From NCBI GenBank assembly GCA_036495485.1, contig DASXMU010000106.1, positions 1 through 12,880 of the forward strand: a stretch of DNA of 12,880 bases, written 5' to 3'. The stretch comes from PALSA-505 sp036495485. GTDB lineage: Bacteria; Actinomycetota; Actinomycetes; Streptosporangiales; Streptosporangiaceae. A program made the position numbers and the translations under genes. Positions 6,152-12,679 of the stretch are shown piece by piece. Under the pieces are notes generated by a model. The model did not search any database, was not told where the DNA came from, and worked only from the letters and a program-made list of their open reading frames with translations. The stretch's first letter is position 1. The number at the start of each line of letters is the position of its first letter.

Positions 6152-6263
6152 GGTTCTTCAAGAGGCCCACTCCGGTTGCCGCAGTGCCACCTGCACCGTG
6201 TCTGACTCAACGCTACGGTTCTTCAAGAAACCCACTCCGGTTGCCGCAGTGCCACCTGCACCG
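6152..6263. repeat. Two 47-bp direct repeats upstream of the RsbW-like gene
   Basis: Copies at 6152-6198 and 6217-6263 differ at only two adjacent bases (gg versus aa at 6164-6165 and 6229-6230). They are separated by 18 bp, giving a 65-bp period. Each begins with ggttcttcaaga, whose core TTCTT-C-AAGAA is an odd-centred palindrome, and ends in a segment rich in short inverted repeats. A related palindrome cttcagaag lies at about 6140-6148. No coding frame runs through them convincingly. Confidence 0.85.
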
Positions 6264-6315
6264 GCACTCGGGCAGGCCCAAATCGCCCACCCTCGCTAGC
6301 CGGTCTTGAAGAACC
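6217..6315. repeat. 12-bp inverted repeat closing the repeat region
   Basis: The start of the second 47-bp copy, ggttcttcaaga (6217-6228), is matched perfectly in reverse by tcttgaagaacc (6304-6315). The span between them is 75 nt. The right arm ends 12 nt past the MarR stop codon. It could form a long-range stem at the 3' end of the MarR mRNA, or mark the end of a small repeat element. Confidence 0.6.
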
Positions 6316-6327
6316 CTCACTGGCCCG

Positions 6328-6828
6328 TTACGTGGTTTCGGTGCCGTCCGCGGTGCCGGACGAGGCCGAACCAGCGAGGATTCCCTCGGCTATCAGGCCG
6401 CGCAGCAGGCCGCCCAGGCCGGCGGCGAGGCCGGCCCGCTCGGCGTCGGTCAGCGCGGCCATGATTCTCGCCTGCTTCGACTCCCAGGCGTGCAGCAGCC
6501 TGACCGCGATCTCCGAACCGGACGGTGTGAGGTAGAGCCGGATGTAGCGCTGGTTCCCCTCGTCCCGGCCACGCTTGATCCAGCCCTTTTGCTCCAGCCC
6601 GGCGGCGAGCCTGCTCACCGTGCTCTTCTCCAGGCCGAGCAGGCTGGCCAGCTCCCCCTGGGCGATCCCGCGCGCGGCGAAAAGCTGCACGAGCGCGCGG
6701 CCCTCGGAGGCCGATACGCTGACATCCTTGGCCTGGTCTGCCGCGTCGTCCGCGGTCGCAGGGGCCATGCCCCGCAGGAGCTGGATGAGCAGGCTGCCCA
6801 GCTCCGCGTCGAAGTCCGCACCGTCCAC
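6328..6828 (-). CDS. MarR family transcriptional regulator
   Basis: This 166-residue winged-helix regulator fits the MarR family in length and layout. An N-terminal dimerisation helix (about 8-20) is followed by SEGRALVQLFAARG, then the helix-turn-helix IAQGELASLLGLEKSTVSRLAAGLEQKGW (about 55-83), the wing RDEGNQRYIRLYLTPSG (88-104), and a long C-terminal helix ending in a small polar tail. Members are dimers that usually repress their own gene and a divergent target, and release DNA when a small ligand binds. The start GTG at 6828 has GAGGT about 12 nt upstream, inside the proposed operator. The gene is divergent from an ABC exporter operon across a 160-bp control region with two matching operators, so it most likely controls that exporter and itself. 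The ligand is unknown. Confidence 0.93.
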   Translation of the reverse strand: MDGADFDAELGSLLIQLLRGMAPATADDAADQAKDVSVSASEGRALVQLFAARGIAQGELASLLGLEKSTVSRLAAGLEQKGWIKRGRDEGNQRYIRLYLTPSGSEIAVRLLHAWESKQARIMAALTDAERAGLAAGLGGLLRGLIAEGILAGSASSGTADGTETT

Positions 6829-6834
6829 AGCAGT

Positions 6835-6896
6835 AGTTGTACCTCACAACCGTTGCGGATGGTACATTCGGCGGGTGACAGTTGCCCCATACAACT
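6835..6896. promoter_or_regulatory. MarR/ABC divergent control region: two operators and overlapping -10 boxes
   Basis: Operator 1 is AGTTGTACCTCACAACC (6835-6851) and operator 2 is AGTTGCCCCATACAACT (6880-6896). They match at 12 of 17 positions, and both are inverted repeats with AGTTG/CAAC half-sites. Midway between them two divergent -10 candidates overlap: TACATT on the plus strand (6863-6868) and TACCAT on the minus strand (6864-6859). For each promoter one operator would cover the -35 side and the other would lie at or just past the transcript start. This is the layout expected for a MarR repressor acting on both genes. Confidence 0.65.
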
Positions 6897-6991
6897 CACC
6901 GGGTACGGGCAGGGAACCGGCACCGCGGCCGGCCCAGTTGCCCCGCACTGCGCCGGGCAGCCCGCACCGGCCAATAGGCTCTCCGGCATGA
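6875..6991 (+). CDS. Possible leaderless 38-codon leader ORF coupled to the permease
   Basis: GTG at 6875 lies 6 nt after the -10 candidate TACATT, so an mRNA made from it would start on this codon. The frame runs 38 codons and its TGA overlaps the permease ATG (6988) as ATGA. The permease has no good Shine-Dalgarno sequence, so translational coupling through this ORF is attractive. The predicted peptide is rich in Pro, Gly and Arg and matches nothing I know. Codon use is mixed (ATA, TCA, AGG present), so it may act as a leader rather than make a functional protein, or be chance. Confidence 0.3.
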   Translation: MTVAPYNSPGTGREPAPRPAQLPRTAPGSPHRPIGSPA

Positions 6992-8172
6992 GTGGTTCTC
7001 CCGCAGGTCGTTCCGGCCAGCTCAGCGGGCCTGGCAGCCTGAGCGGCCGCGGCCGGATGAGCGGGCCCGGCAGTCTGACCGATTCCAGCGTGGTGGCCAC
7101 CGCGGAGGACGGCGGCACCACCGCGGTCGGCCTGCGCGAGCTGAACGGCATGCTGCCCGAGGGGTCGCTGACCGAGCTGGCCAAGAGACACGGCCTCAAG
7201 CCGAGCGCGGCCAGGCCGCCGCTGCTGGAGTACATCAAGCGGCTGTGGCAGCGGCGTTTCTTCATCACCGGCTTCGCCACGGCGCGGAACGTCGCCATGT
7301 ACACCGATGCCAGGCTCGGCCAGGTCTGGCAGGTCCTGACGCCGCTGCTCAACGCGGCCGTCTACTATCTGATCTTCGGGCTGATCCTGAACACCAAGCG
7401 CGGCGTGCCCGATTTCATCGCGTTTCTGGTCGTCGGGGTCTTCATCTTCAACTTTACCCAGCGGTCGTTCATCACCTCATCGCGGGTGATGTTCGATACC
7501 CTGCCGCTGATCAGGGCACTTTACTTCCCGCGGGCCTGCTTGCCGCTCGGCTATGTGCTGATCGAGCTGCAGCAGCTTGCGATCTCGCTCGTCGTAATCG
7601 TCGCCACCGTGCTGGCCGTCGGCCAGCCAATCACCTGGACCTGGCTGCTGATCATTCCCGTCCTGATCATGCAGGCCCTGTTCAACGTGGGCGCGGCCTT
7701 CATTCTGGCCAGGTGGGGGGCTGGGTTCGATGATGTCAGCCAGTTGCTGCCGTTCATCGTGCGGACCTGGTTCTACATATCCGGCGTCATGTTTAGCATC
7801 CAGACCTACCCCAGCCTGTTCAACCACCCCACGATCGCCCGGGTGCTCCAGTACAACCCGGCGGCGATCTACATCACGCTCACCAGGAACGCATTGCTGC
7901 GATCTCAGCAGCAGAGCATGCCGGGGAGCAAGCCGCTCAACACGAACCTGTGCTTGTCGTACCGGCACCCACCGCCGTTCACAATCCAGCGGTTCGGCAA
8001 CCTGGCGAACTATCACAAGTTCCTCAGCGCGAACCTGTTCAACAGCGCCCACTGCCCCAGCGTGGTCAGCGAGGCCAACCTGTGGCTCTTCGGCGCAGCC
8101 TGGGCCGTCGTCACGCTGGCCGTCGGTTTCGTCTTCTTCTGGCGCGCGGAGGTTCGGTATGGCCGAGGCTAA
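6988..8172 (+). CDS. ABC-2 type permease, Wzm/TagG-like polysaccharide exporter subunit
   Basis: This 394-residue protein is the membrane half of an exporter for lipid-linked polymers such as O-antigen, galactan or teichoic acid. Residues 1-80 are a polar, Ser/Gly-rich cytosolic extension with a near-repeat LSGPGSL / MSGPGSL. An amphipathic stretch and six predicted spans follow (about 116-136, 143-160, 193-211, 217-241, 255-275 and 364-385), as in this family. Typical segments are FPRACLPLGYVLIELQQL (180-197) and SGVMFSIQTYP (265-275). Between spans 5 and 6 there is an unusually long loop (about 303-362) with Cys322 and Cys356 on the predicted outer face. ATG at 6988 is chosen because an upstream frame end overlaps it; ATG at 7057 is an alternative that would drop the first 23 residues. 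The ATPase gene overlaps its end by 14 nt, so the pair is one operon. Confidence 0.9.
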   Translation: MSGSPAGRSGQLSGPGSLSGRGRMSGPGSLTDSSVVATAEDGGTTAVGLRELNGMLPEGSLTELAKRHGLKPSAARPPLLEYIKRLWQRRFFITGFATARNVAMYTDARLGQVWQVLTPLLNAAVYYLIFGLILNTKRGVPDFIAFLVVGVFIFNFTQRSFITSSRVMFDTLPLIRALYFPRACLPLGYVLIELQQLAISLVVIVATVLAVGQPITWTWLLIIPVLIMQALFNVGAAFILARWGAGFDDVSQLLPFIVRTWFYISGVMFSIQTYPSLFNHPTIARVLQYNPAAIYITLTRNALLRSQQQSMPGSKPLNTNLCLSYRHPPPFTIQRFGNLANYHKFLSANLFNSAHCPSVVSEANLWLFGAAWAVVTLAVGFVFFWRAEVRYGRG

Positions 8173-8947
8173 GCCGATGGTCGTCGTGGACGACCTGCAC
8201 GTCGTGTACCGCGTATATGGCGGCGGCGGCGACCGGGGCACCGCGGCCACCGCCATGCTCCGGATGCTGCGCAGGCAGCGCCGCCCCTCCATCCGTGAGA
8301 TACATGCGATCAGGGGGATCTCGTTCGTGGCGTACCGCGGCGACGCGGTCGGCGTCATTGGCAGGAACGGCTCGGGCAAGTCGACCCTGCTGCGGGCGAT
8401 CGCCGGCCTGCTGCCCGCCGAACAGGGCACCGTCTACACCGACGGTCATGGGGCACTGCTCGGCGTCAACGCCGCACTGCTCGAGGACCTCACCGGCGAC
8501 AAGAACGTGGTCCTCGGCTGCCTGGCGATGGGGATGAACCGTCAGGAAGTCAGGGAGAGCTATCCGCACATCGTGGAGTTCTCCGGGATCGGGGACTTCA
8601 TCAACCTGCCGATGAAGACCTACTCGAGCGGCATGGGCTCGCGGCTCAGGTTCGCCATCGCCTCGGCCAAGAACCACGACATCCTGCTCGTCGACGAGGC
8701 CCTGGCCACCGGGGACGCCGAGTTCCGCAAGAAGAGCCACCAGCGCATCGACGAACTGCGCGAGCAGGCCGGCACGGTGTTCCTGGTCGCGCACAACCTG
8801 AGCGAGATCGAGGAGACCTGCAACCGGGTGATCTGGCTGGAGAAGGGCGAGATCGTCCAGGCAGGCGACGACGTGCTGGGCATCATCGACGCCTACCTGG
8901 ACGCGGTCGGCGGCGAGCCCCGGATCCGCGAGCCCGCCCAGCCCTGA
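8159..8947 (+). CDS. ABC transporter ATPase, Wzt/TagH-like polysaccharide exporter subunit
   Basis: This 262-residue ATPase powers the permease encoded just upstream. The Walker A motif is GRNGSGKST (68-76), the signature is YSSGM (155-159) instead of LSGGQ, Walker B is ILLVDEALATGDAEF (175-189) and the switch histidine is His212 in VAHN. The YSSGM signature and the N-terminal part before Walker A are typical of Wzt/TagH/RfbE-type exporters. It lacks the C-terminal carbohydrate-binding domain of long Wzt proteins, so substrate is probably recognised elsewhere, as in teichoic-acid and mycobacterial galactan exporters. ATG at 8159 overlaps the permease stop by 14 nt and has a strong GGAGG 7 nt upstream. 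No biosynthetic glycan genes sit beside it except the glycosyltransferases about 4 kb away. Confidence 0.93.
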   Translation: MAEAKPMVVVDDLHVVYRVYGGGGDRGTAATAMLRMLRRQRRPSIREIHAIRGISFVAYRGDAVGVIGRNGSGKSTLLRAIAGLLPAEQGTVYTDGHGALLGVNAALLEDLTGDKNVVLGCLAMGMNRQEVRESYPHIVEFSGIGDFINLPMKTYSSGMGSRLRFAIASAKNHDILLVDEALATGDAEFRKKSHQRIDELREQAGTVFLVAHNLSEIEETCNRVIWLEKGEIVQAGDDVLGIIDAYLDAVGGEPRIREPAQP

Positions 8948-9245
8948 CCGTCAGTTGGCCAATCGGAAGGCCGGGCGCAGCGGCGAATGTACTCGTTGTG
9001 GCAGCGTCCACCAAAGCGCCCGTCCGCGAATAACCCGCAGGTTGATCTTGGTGGTGGCGGTCGGTCTACGCAAGTCACAGGCGCGACACGGAGAGCGCAG
9101 CCTACGGGTTATTCCACTGCGACTCCAAAGAGTGTCGACGCTGTAACAACCACGACACGGGCAGGTGGGGCGAGGTGACCGGCTGGCAGTGGTGCTGGGG
9201 CCAGTGGGGCTGTGCCAGTGGGGCTGTGCCAGTGGGGCTGAACAA
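8948..9245. other. Convergent intergenic region with repeats, no convincing gene
   Basis: This stretch of about 300 bp lies between the ATPase stop and the histidine kinase stop. It has lower coding character than its neighbours. It holds a 10-bp inverted repeat, gaataacccg (9028-9037) and cgggttattc (9105-9114), 67 bp apart, and a tandem repeat at its right end. Short open frames (about 60 codons, plus strand from 8955 and 8987) lack Shine-Dalgarno sequences and family resemblance. No tRNA-like fold was seen. Confidence 0.6.
9185..9241. repeat. 14-bp tandem repeat, three copies plus a degenerate fourth
   Basis: The unit gccagtggggctgt occurs at 9200-9213 and 9214-9227, and again at 9228-9241 with one change at the last base. 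A poorer copy precedes them at 9185-9198. The array is non-coding, between convergent genes and directly beside the terminator-like hairpin. Strand slippage is the likely origin. Confidence 0.85.
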
Positions 9246-9264
9246 GTCACGGCCGAGCCGTGAC
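9246..9264. terminator. Hairpin at the end of the histidine kinase gene
   Basis: The arms gtcacggc (9246-9253) and gccgtgac (9257-9264) form a perfect 8-bp stem with a 3-nt loop. It includes the kinase stop codon at 9247-9249. On the minus strand it is followed by TTGTT, a short U-rich run. Because it sits between convergent genes, it could stop transcription from both sides. Confidence 0.6.
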
Positions 9265-11121
9265 CGGGTCACCCGGTGCCGCGATCTCGCTGGGGTCCGC
9301 GCAGCTCAGCGTCAGCCGCATGATGGTGCCGCCCTCGGGCCTGCTGGTGGCCGTCAGCTCGCCGTCCTGCGCCCTGGCCAGCCTGCGCGCGATGTACAGG
9401 CCCAGGCCGATGCCGCCGAACCGGCGCCGGTCGCCGGTCTCGCCCTGGACGAAGCGCTCGAAGATCCGCTCGTGGTCGCCGGGCGCGATGCCGATCCCCT
9501 CGTCGGACACCTCGACCTCGATCTGGCAGCCGCATTCCTGCGCCCGCACGGTCACGGTGCCGCCCTCGGGCGAGTACTTGTAGGCGTTCTCAAGGAGCTG
9601 GCCCACGATGATGTCGGTGGCCATCTCGTCGCCATGGGCGGCGGGCAGCTCCGGCGGGATGTCAGCGACCAGGACATGCTTGTCCGACAGGGTACGGAAC
9701 GCCGCCGCGAACCCAGTCAGCATGGCGGCAAGGTCGAACGGGCCGTTGCTCACCGTCAGATGCTCCGCACCGGCCCGCGAGCCGAGCAGCAACTGCTCCA
9801 CCAGGCGGCCGAGCGAGCCCGCGCGCTCGGCGATCGTCCGCACGGCCGAGTGGCGGTCCGGATCGGGCAGGTTCTCCCAGCGGCGGGCCAGGGTGCTGGC
9901 GAAACCCTGCACGACGGTGATCGGGGTGCGCAGCTCGTGGCTGGTGGTGGCCAGGAACAGGTCCTTGGCCTCCTCCAGCTCCTTGGCCGCGGTGACGTCG
10001 CGGAAGTCCAGCACCCGCTCGTCGCTGCCGGCCAGCCGGTTGCACAGCACCTCGAGCCAGCGGCCGCCCGGCATCCAGTGGGTGAGCTTCTCACCCGGCT
10101 CGGGCAGCGGGAACGGCGGCGGCCGGCCGGCCGCCGCGCTGGCCGGCACGCCGGTCAGCCGGTCGGCAGCCGGATTCCAGTCGCGCACGTACCCGTCGCC
10201 GTCGAGCACGGCGATGCCGTCCGCGCTGCCGTCGATGACCGCGCGCTCATGGGCCCGCTGCCGCAGCACCTCTTCGAAGGCCATGGCGTTGCCCAGCGCC
10301 ACCCCGGCGTGCCCGGCCAGCAGTTCGAGCAGCTCCAGCTCGATGTGGCCGACCTTCCGCCTGCTGTAGAGCGCATAGAGCGCCCCGTAGGGCCGCCCGG
10401 CGACGTGCGACAGGCTGAGCGCGATCGTGTGCAGGCCGGGCAGCGCGGACCAGATCAGGTCGTCGAAGCCGCCCGACTCGCCGGTGGCCATCATCACGGT
10501 CTTGTCCGAGCGCATCAGCTCGCCGACCAGGCTGGTGCGCAGCGCCGCGGTGCGGCCGCGCAGGCTGCCGGGCAGGCCGTCCATGCTGACCAGCCGGAGC
10601 ACGCTGTCCTCGATGATCACGAACCCGCCAGCGTCGGCACCGGTCAGCTCGCGCAGGCTGGCGGCGATCTTGTCGAGCACCGCGGGCAGGTCGCGCTGCG
10701 CGTTCATGTCCGCGACCACGTCGCCCAGCCTGCGCACGACCCTGGCGCGCTCGGCCATGTGGTGCCTGGCCGCCTCGTCCTCGCCGGTCCGGTGGAAGAC
10801 GTTCACCCAGCCGCTCACCTGCCCGGCGGGTGAGCGCAGCGCGCTGGTGTCGATCCGGACGTCCACCAGACCGCCATCCTTGCGGATCCGGCGGGTGGCC
10901 AGCGAGATCGGGCCGCCGCTGCGCACCCGCTCCAGGACGGCGTTGTGCTCGGCCTTCAGTTCCTCCGGGATCATCTGCAGCTCAAAGCCGACCACCTCGG
11001 CGGCGGTCCAGCCGAACATGCGCTCGGCCGCTGGGTTCCACAGCAGCACGAAACGGTCGGTGCCGAACGCGACGATGGCATCGGGCGCGGACTCGATGAC
11101 GGCCCGTGCCGTCGCGTCCAC
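9247..11121 (-). CDS. Orphan PAS-GAF-PAS sensor histidine kinase, no membrane span
   Basis: This 624-residue kinase has, in order, a PAS domain (about 1-110, with FVLLWNPAAERMFGWTAAEV), a GAF domain (about 130-285), a second PAS domain (about 290-378, with RDWNPAADRLTG), a HisKA dimerisation domain and a HATPase domain. The phospho-acceptor is His395 in TTSHELRTP. ATPase motifs are QLLENAYKYSPEGG (508-521), DEGIGIAPGD (540-549), FERFVQG and GGIGLGLYIA. No transmembrane segment or signal peptide is seen, so it should sense a cytosolic signal. The frame is open to 11274, but that part overlaps the oxidase gene's end; GTG at 11121 gives a start right before the first PAS domain with AGG just upstream. 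No response regulator is encoded in the window, so its partner is unknown. It converges on the ABC operon. Confidence 0.93.
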   Translation of the reverse strand: MDATARAVIESAPDAIVAFGTDRFVLLWNPAAERMFGWTAAEVVGFELQMIPEELKAEHNAVLERVRSGGPISLATRRIRKDGGLVDVRIDTSALRSPAGQVSGWVNVFHRTGEDEAARHHMAERARVVRRLGDVVADMNAQRDLPAVLDKIAASLRELTGADAGGFVIIEDSVLRLVSMDGLPGSLRGRTAALRTSLVGELMRSDKTVMMATGESGGFDDLIWSALPGLHTIALSLSHVAGRPYGALYALYSRRKVGHIELELLELLAGHAGVALGNAMAFEEVLRQRAHERAVIDGSADGIAVLDGDGYVRDWNPAADRLTGVPASAAAGRPPPFPLPEPGEKLTHWMPGGRWLEVLCNRLAGSDERVLDFRDVTAAKELEEAKDLFLATTSHELRTPITVVQGFASTLARRWENLPDPDRHSAVRTIAERAGSLGRLVEQLLLGSRAGAEHLTVSNGPFDLAAMLTGFAAAFRTLSDKHVLVADIPPELPAAHGDEMATDIIVGQLLENAYKYSPEGGTVTVRAQECGCQIEVEVSDEGIGIAPGDHERIFERFVQGETGDRRRFGGIGLGLYIARRLARAQDGELTATSRPEGGTIMRLTLSCADPSEIAAPGDPVTARP

Positions 11122-11131
11122 CCGTACCTGC

Positions 11132-11145
11132 CGGCCGATCGGCCG
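11132..11145. promoter_or_regulatory. 14-bp perfect palindrome just upstream of the histidine kinase start
   Basis: The sequence cggccgatcggccg reads the same on both strands and ends 11 nt before the GTG at 11121. In GC-rich DNA such palindromes occur by chance, but this one lies in the only gap (118 bp) where the kinase promoter can be. It may be an operator, or may mask the ribosome site in the mRNA. Confidence 0.35.
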
Positions 11146-11239
11146 TGTGTCTAGCCCCACACCGCAACATCGTGCCACCCGATCATGCTTGGCAGTGGGG
11201 ATCTTGCCGGATGCGGTGGCGCCAGAAGTGCGGGCCAGC

Positions 11240-12613
11240 TCAGGACAGCAGCACGCCGGGGTTGAGCAGGCCACCGGGATCGAGGGCGGTCTTCACCGCC
11301 CGCATGGCCGCGATCTCAGACGCTGACCGGCTCAGATGCAGCAGCGGCGCCTTGGCCCTGCCGATCCCGTGTTCGGCCGAGATGGTCCCGCCGTGCGCTG
11401 CGGCGAGCCGCATGACCGCCTCGTCCACCGCCCCGTCGGCGGCATCAGGGCCGAGCACGTTCACGTGCAGGTTCCCGGCGCCGATGTGGCCGAACACGAA
11501 GATCCGGACCGTCTCCGCGCGGCCTGCAGCCGCAGCATGCACCACGTCGTCCAGCTCACCGCGGAACGCGGCGATCCGGCTGAGCGGGATCGCGACATCC
11601 AGCTTGTGCGGGATGCCCGCAGTGCTGATCGCCTCGGTGTGCCTTTCCCGGTAGGCCCAGAGCGCGGCGCGGGCGTGCCCGTCAGCCGCGACAGCCGCCT
11701 TCTCCAGCTCTTGGACTGGCGCCAGCTGTCCGGAAATTTCTTTTTCCAAATGAAAAGAACCGGAGATCTCGGCCAGCAGGTAGGCGGGAGCCGCCGGGCT
11801 GAGCGGGGCGGGCAGCCCGGCCACCTCGCGCACCAGTTCGACGCCGGCCGCCTCGACGTATTCGGCGGCGCGCAGCCCGAGGTTCAGCGACCGCAGCCGC
11901 GCGTACAGGGCGGCCGCCGCCTCGATGCCGTCCACGCCCGCCAGCAGGGTGAGCGAGGCAGGCTCGGCGGGCCACAGCCGGAGCCTGGCCGCCGTGATGA
12001 CCGCGAGCGTCCCCTCGCTGCCGGCCAGCAGCTGGGCGAGGTCGTAGCCGGTGTTGTCGGCCAGCAGCCCGGACAGCCGGGACACGATGCTGCCGTCTGC
12101 CAGCACGGCCTCGACGCCGAGCAGCTGAGATCTGGTGGGACCGTAGCGGATGGTGTGGATCCCGCCGGCGTTGGTCGCGATCGTCCCGCCGACTGTGGCC
12201 GAGTCCCGGGAGGCCAGGTCCACCCCGTAGTCCAGGCCGGACGCGGCTGCGTGTGCCCTGAGGTGCGCGATCGTCACGCCAGCTCCGGCGGTGACCTGCG
12301 CGCTGAGCGGATCCACCGCCCCCAGCTCGCGCAGCCTGCCGGTGGACAGGATCACCTTGGGTGAGCCAGAGCCGGGGACCGAGCCGCCGGCCAGGCCGGT
12401 GTTGCCGCCCTGGGGGACGACGCTGGCGCCGTGGGCGGCACAGGCGCGCAGCACCGCGGATACCTGCTCCGCCGACTCCGGCCTGACCACGCACAGCGCG
12501 TCGCCGTGGTACCTGCGGGTCCAGTCGGTGGTGTAGCCGGCCAGCAGGCCGGGGTCGGTGAGCACATGCTGTGCACCGGTCACACCGGCGAGATCACCTA
12601 TCAAGGCATCCAT
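11240..12613 (-). CDS. FAD-linked oxidase, GlcD/D-2-hydroxyacid dehydrogenase type
   Basis: This 457-residue flavoenzyme belongs to the VAO/FAD-binding type-4 family, which oxidises D-2-hydroxyacids such as D-lactate, glycolate or D-2-hydroxyglutarate to keto acids. The FAD-binding half shows VVPQGGNTGLAGGSVP (65-80) and DSATVGGTIATNAGG (137-151). The C-terminal cap has the substrate/metal histidines in GHIGAGNLHVNV (375-386: His376, His383) and AEHGIGRAK (413-421: His415). The ending KTALDPGGLLNPGVLL is characteristic. Length is normal for GlcD-like proteins. The start is ATG at 12613 with GGACGGG directly upstream. It stands alone, without GlcE/GlcF partners in the window, so a D-lactate or D-2-hydroxyglutarate dehydrogenase role is as likely as glycolate oxidase. 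Residues 283-295 contain a duplicated ISG around a run of rare AT-rich codons. Confidence 0.92.
   Translation of the reverse strand: MDALIGDLAGVTGAQHVLTDPGLLAGYTTDWTRRYHGDALCVVRPESAEQVSAVLRACAAHGASVVPQGGNTGLAGGSVPGSGSPKVILSTGRLRELGAVDPLSAQVTAGAGVTIAHLRAHAAASGLDYGVDLASRDSATVGGTIATNAGGIHTIRYGPTRSQLLGVEAVLADGSIVSRLSGLLADNTGYDLAQLLAGSEGTLAVITAARLRLWPAEPASLTLLAGVDGIEAAAALYARLRSLNLGLRAAEYVEAAGVELVREVAGLPAPLSPAAPAYLLAEISGSFHLEKEISGQLAPVQELEKAAVAADGHARAALWAYRERHTEAISTAGIPHKLDVAIPLSRIAAFRGELDDVVHAAAAGRAETVRIFVFGHIGAGNLHVNVLGPDAADGAVDEAVMRLAAAHGGTISAEHGIGRAKAPLLHLSRSASEIAAMRAVKTALDPGGLLNPGVLLS
11729..11764. other. AT-rich hairpin segment inside the FAD oxidase gene
   Basis: In this very GC-rich gene, about 30 bp are almost all A/T. 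The segment folds: tccgg (11729-11733) pairs with ccgga (11760-11764), and ttctttt (11738-11744) with aaaagaa (11753-11759), with a 4-nt bulge and an 8-nt loop. It encodes SFHLEKE between two ISG copies using TCT, TTT, CAT, TTG, GAA, AAA, GAA and ATT, codons that are scarce in the rest of the gene. The reading frame is kept. Confidence 0.75.
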
Positions 12614-12648
12614 CCCGTCCAGCCTGCCATGCGGCCGGCGGGCACGAG

Positions 12649-12676
12649 CCCGGGCCCTGGGCCGGCTGGGCCCGGG
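12649..12676. terminator. Strong GC hairpin after the Fpg/Nei-type gene
   Basis: The arms cccgggccc (12649-12657) and gggcccggg (12668-12676) form a perfect 9-bp all-GC stem with a 10-nt loop. It begins 3 nt after the stop codon of the glycosylase gene on the minus strand and lies before the oxidase gene. There is no U-run, as is usual for actinomycete terminators. It probably separates the two transcripts. Confidence 0.6.
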
Positions 12677-12679
12677 GCG

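Noticed and set aside
6152..6263. CRISPR array
   Set aside because: Only two repeats, 47 bp long with an 18-bp spacer, no cas genes; the repeat and spacer sizes do not fit.
7477..8430. Minus-strand frame of 317 codons opposite the permease and ATPase genes
   Set aside because: The opposite strand has Walker A and six membrane spans; the minus product is low-complexity and matches nothing.
8955..9178. Short plus-strand proteins of about 63 codons in the convergent gap, one with a CxxC
   Set aside because: No ribosome site, mixed codon use, and the frames run through non-coding repeats; a single CxxC is not enough.
10116..10137. 22-bp perfect palindrome inside the histidine kinase gene
   Set aside because: It is made only of G and C and encodes an Ala/Gly/Arg/Pro linker between domains; such palindromes arise easily in this composition.
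11122..11274. Longer histidine kinase start at 11274
   Set aside because: It overlaps the end of the oxidase gene and adds a Cys-rich stretch with no domain; GTG at 11121 begins just before the PAS domain.
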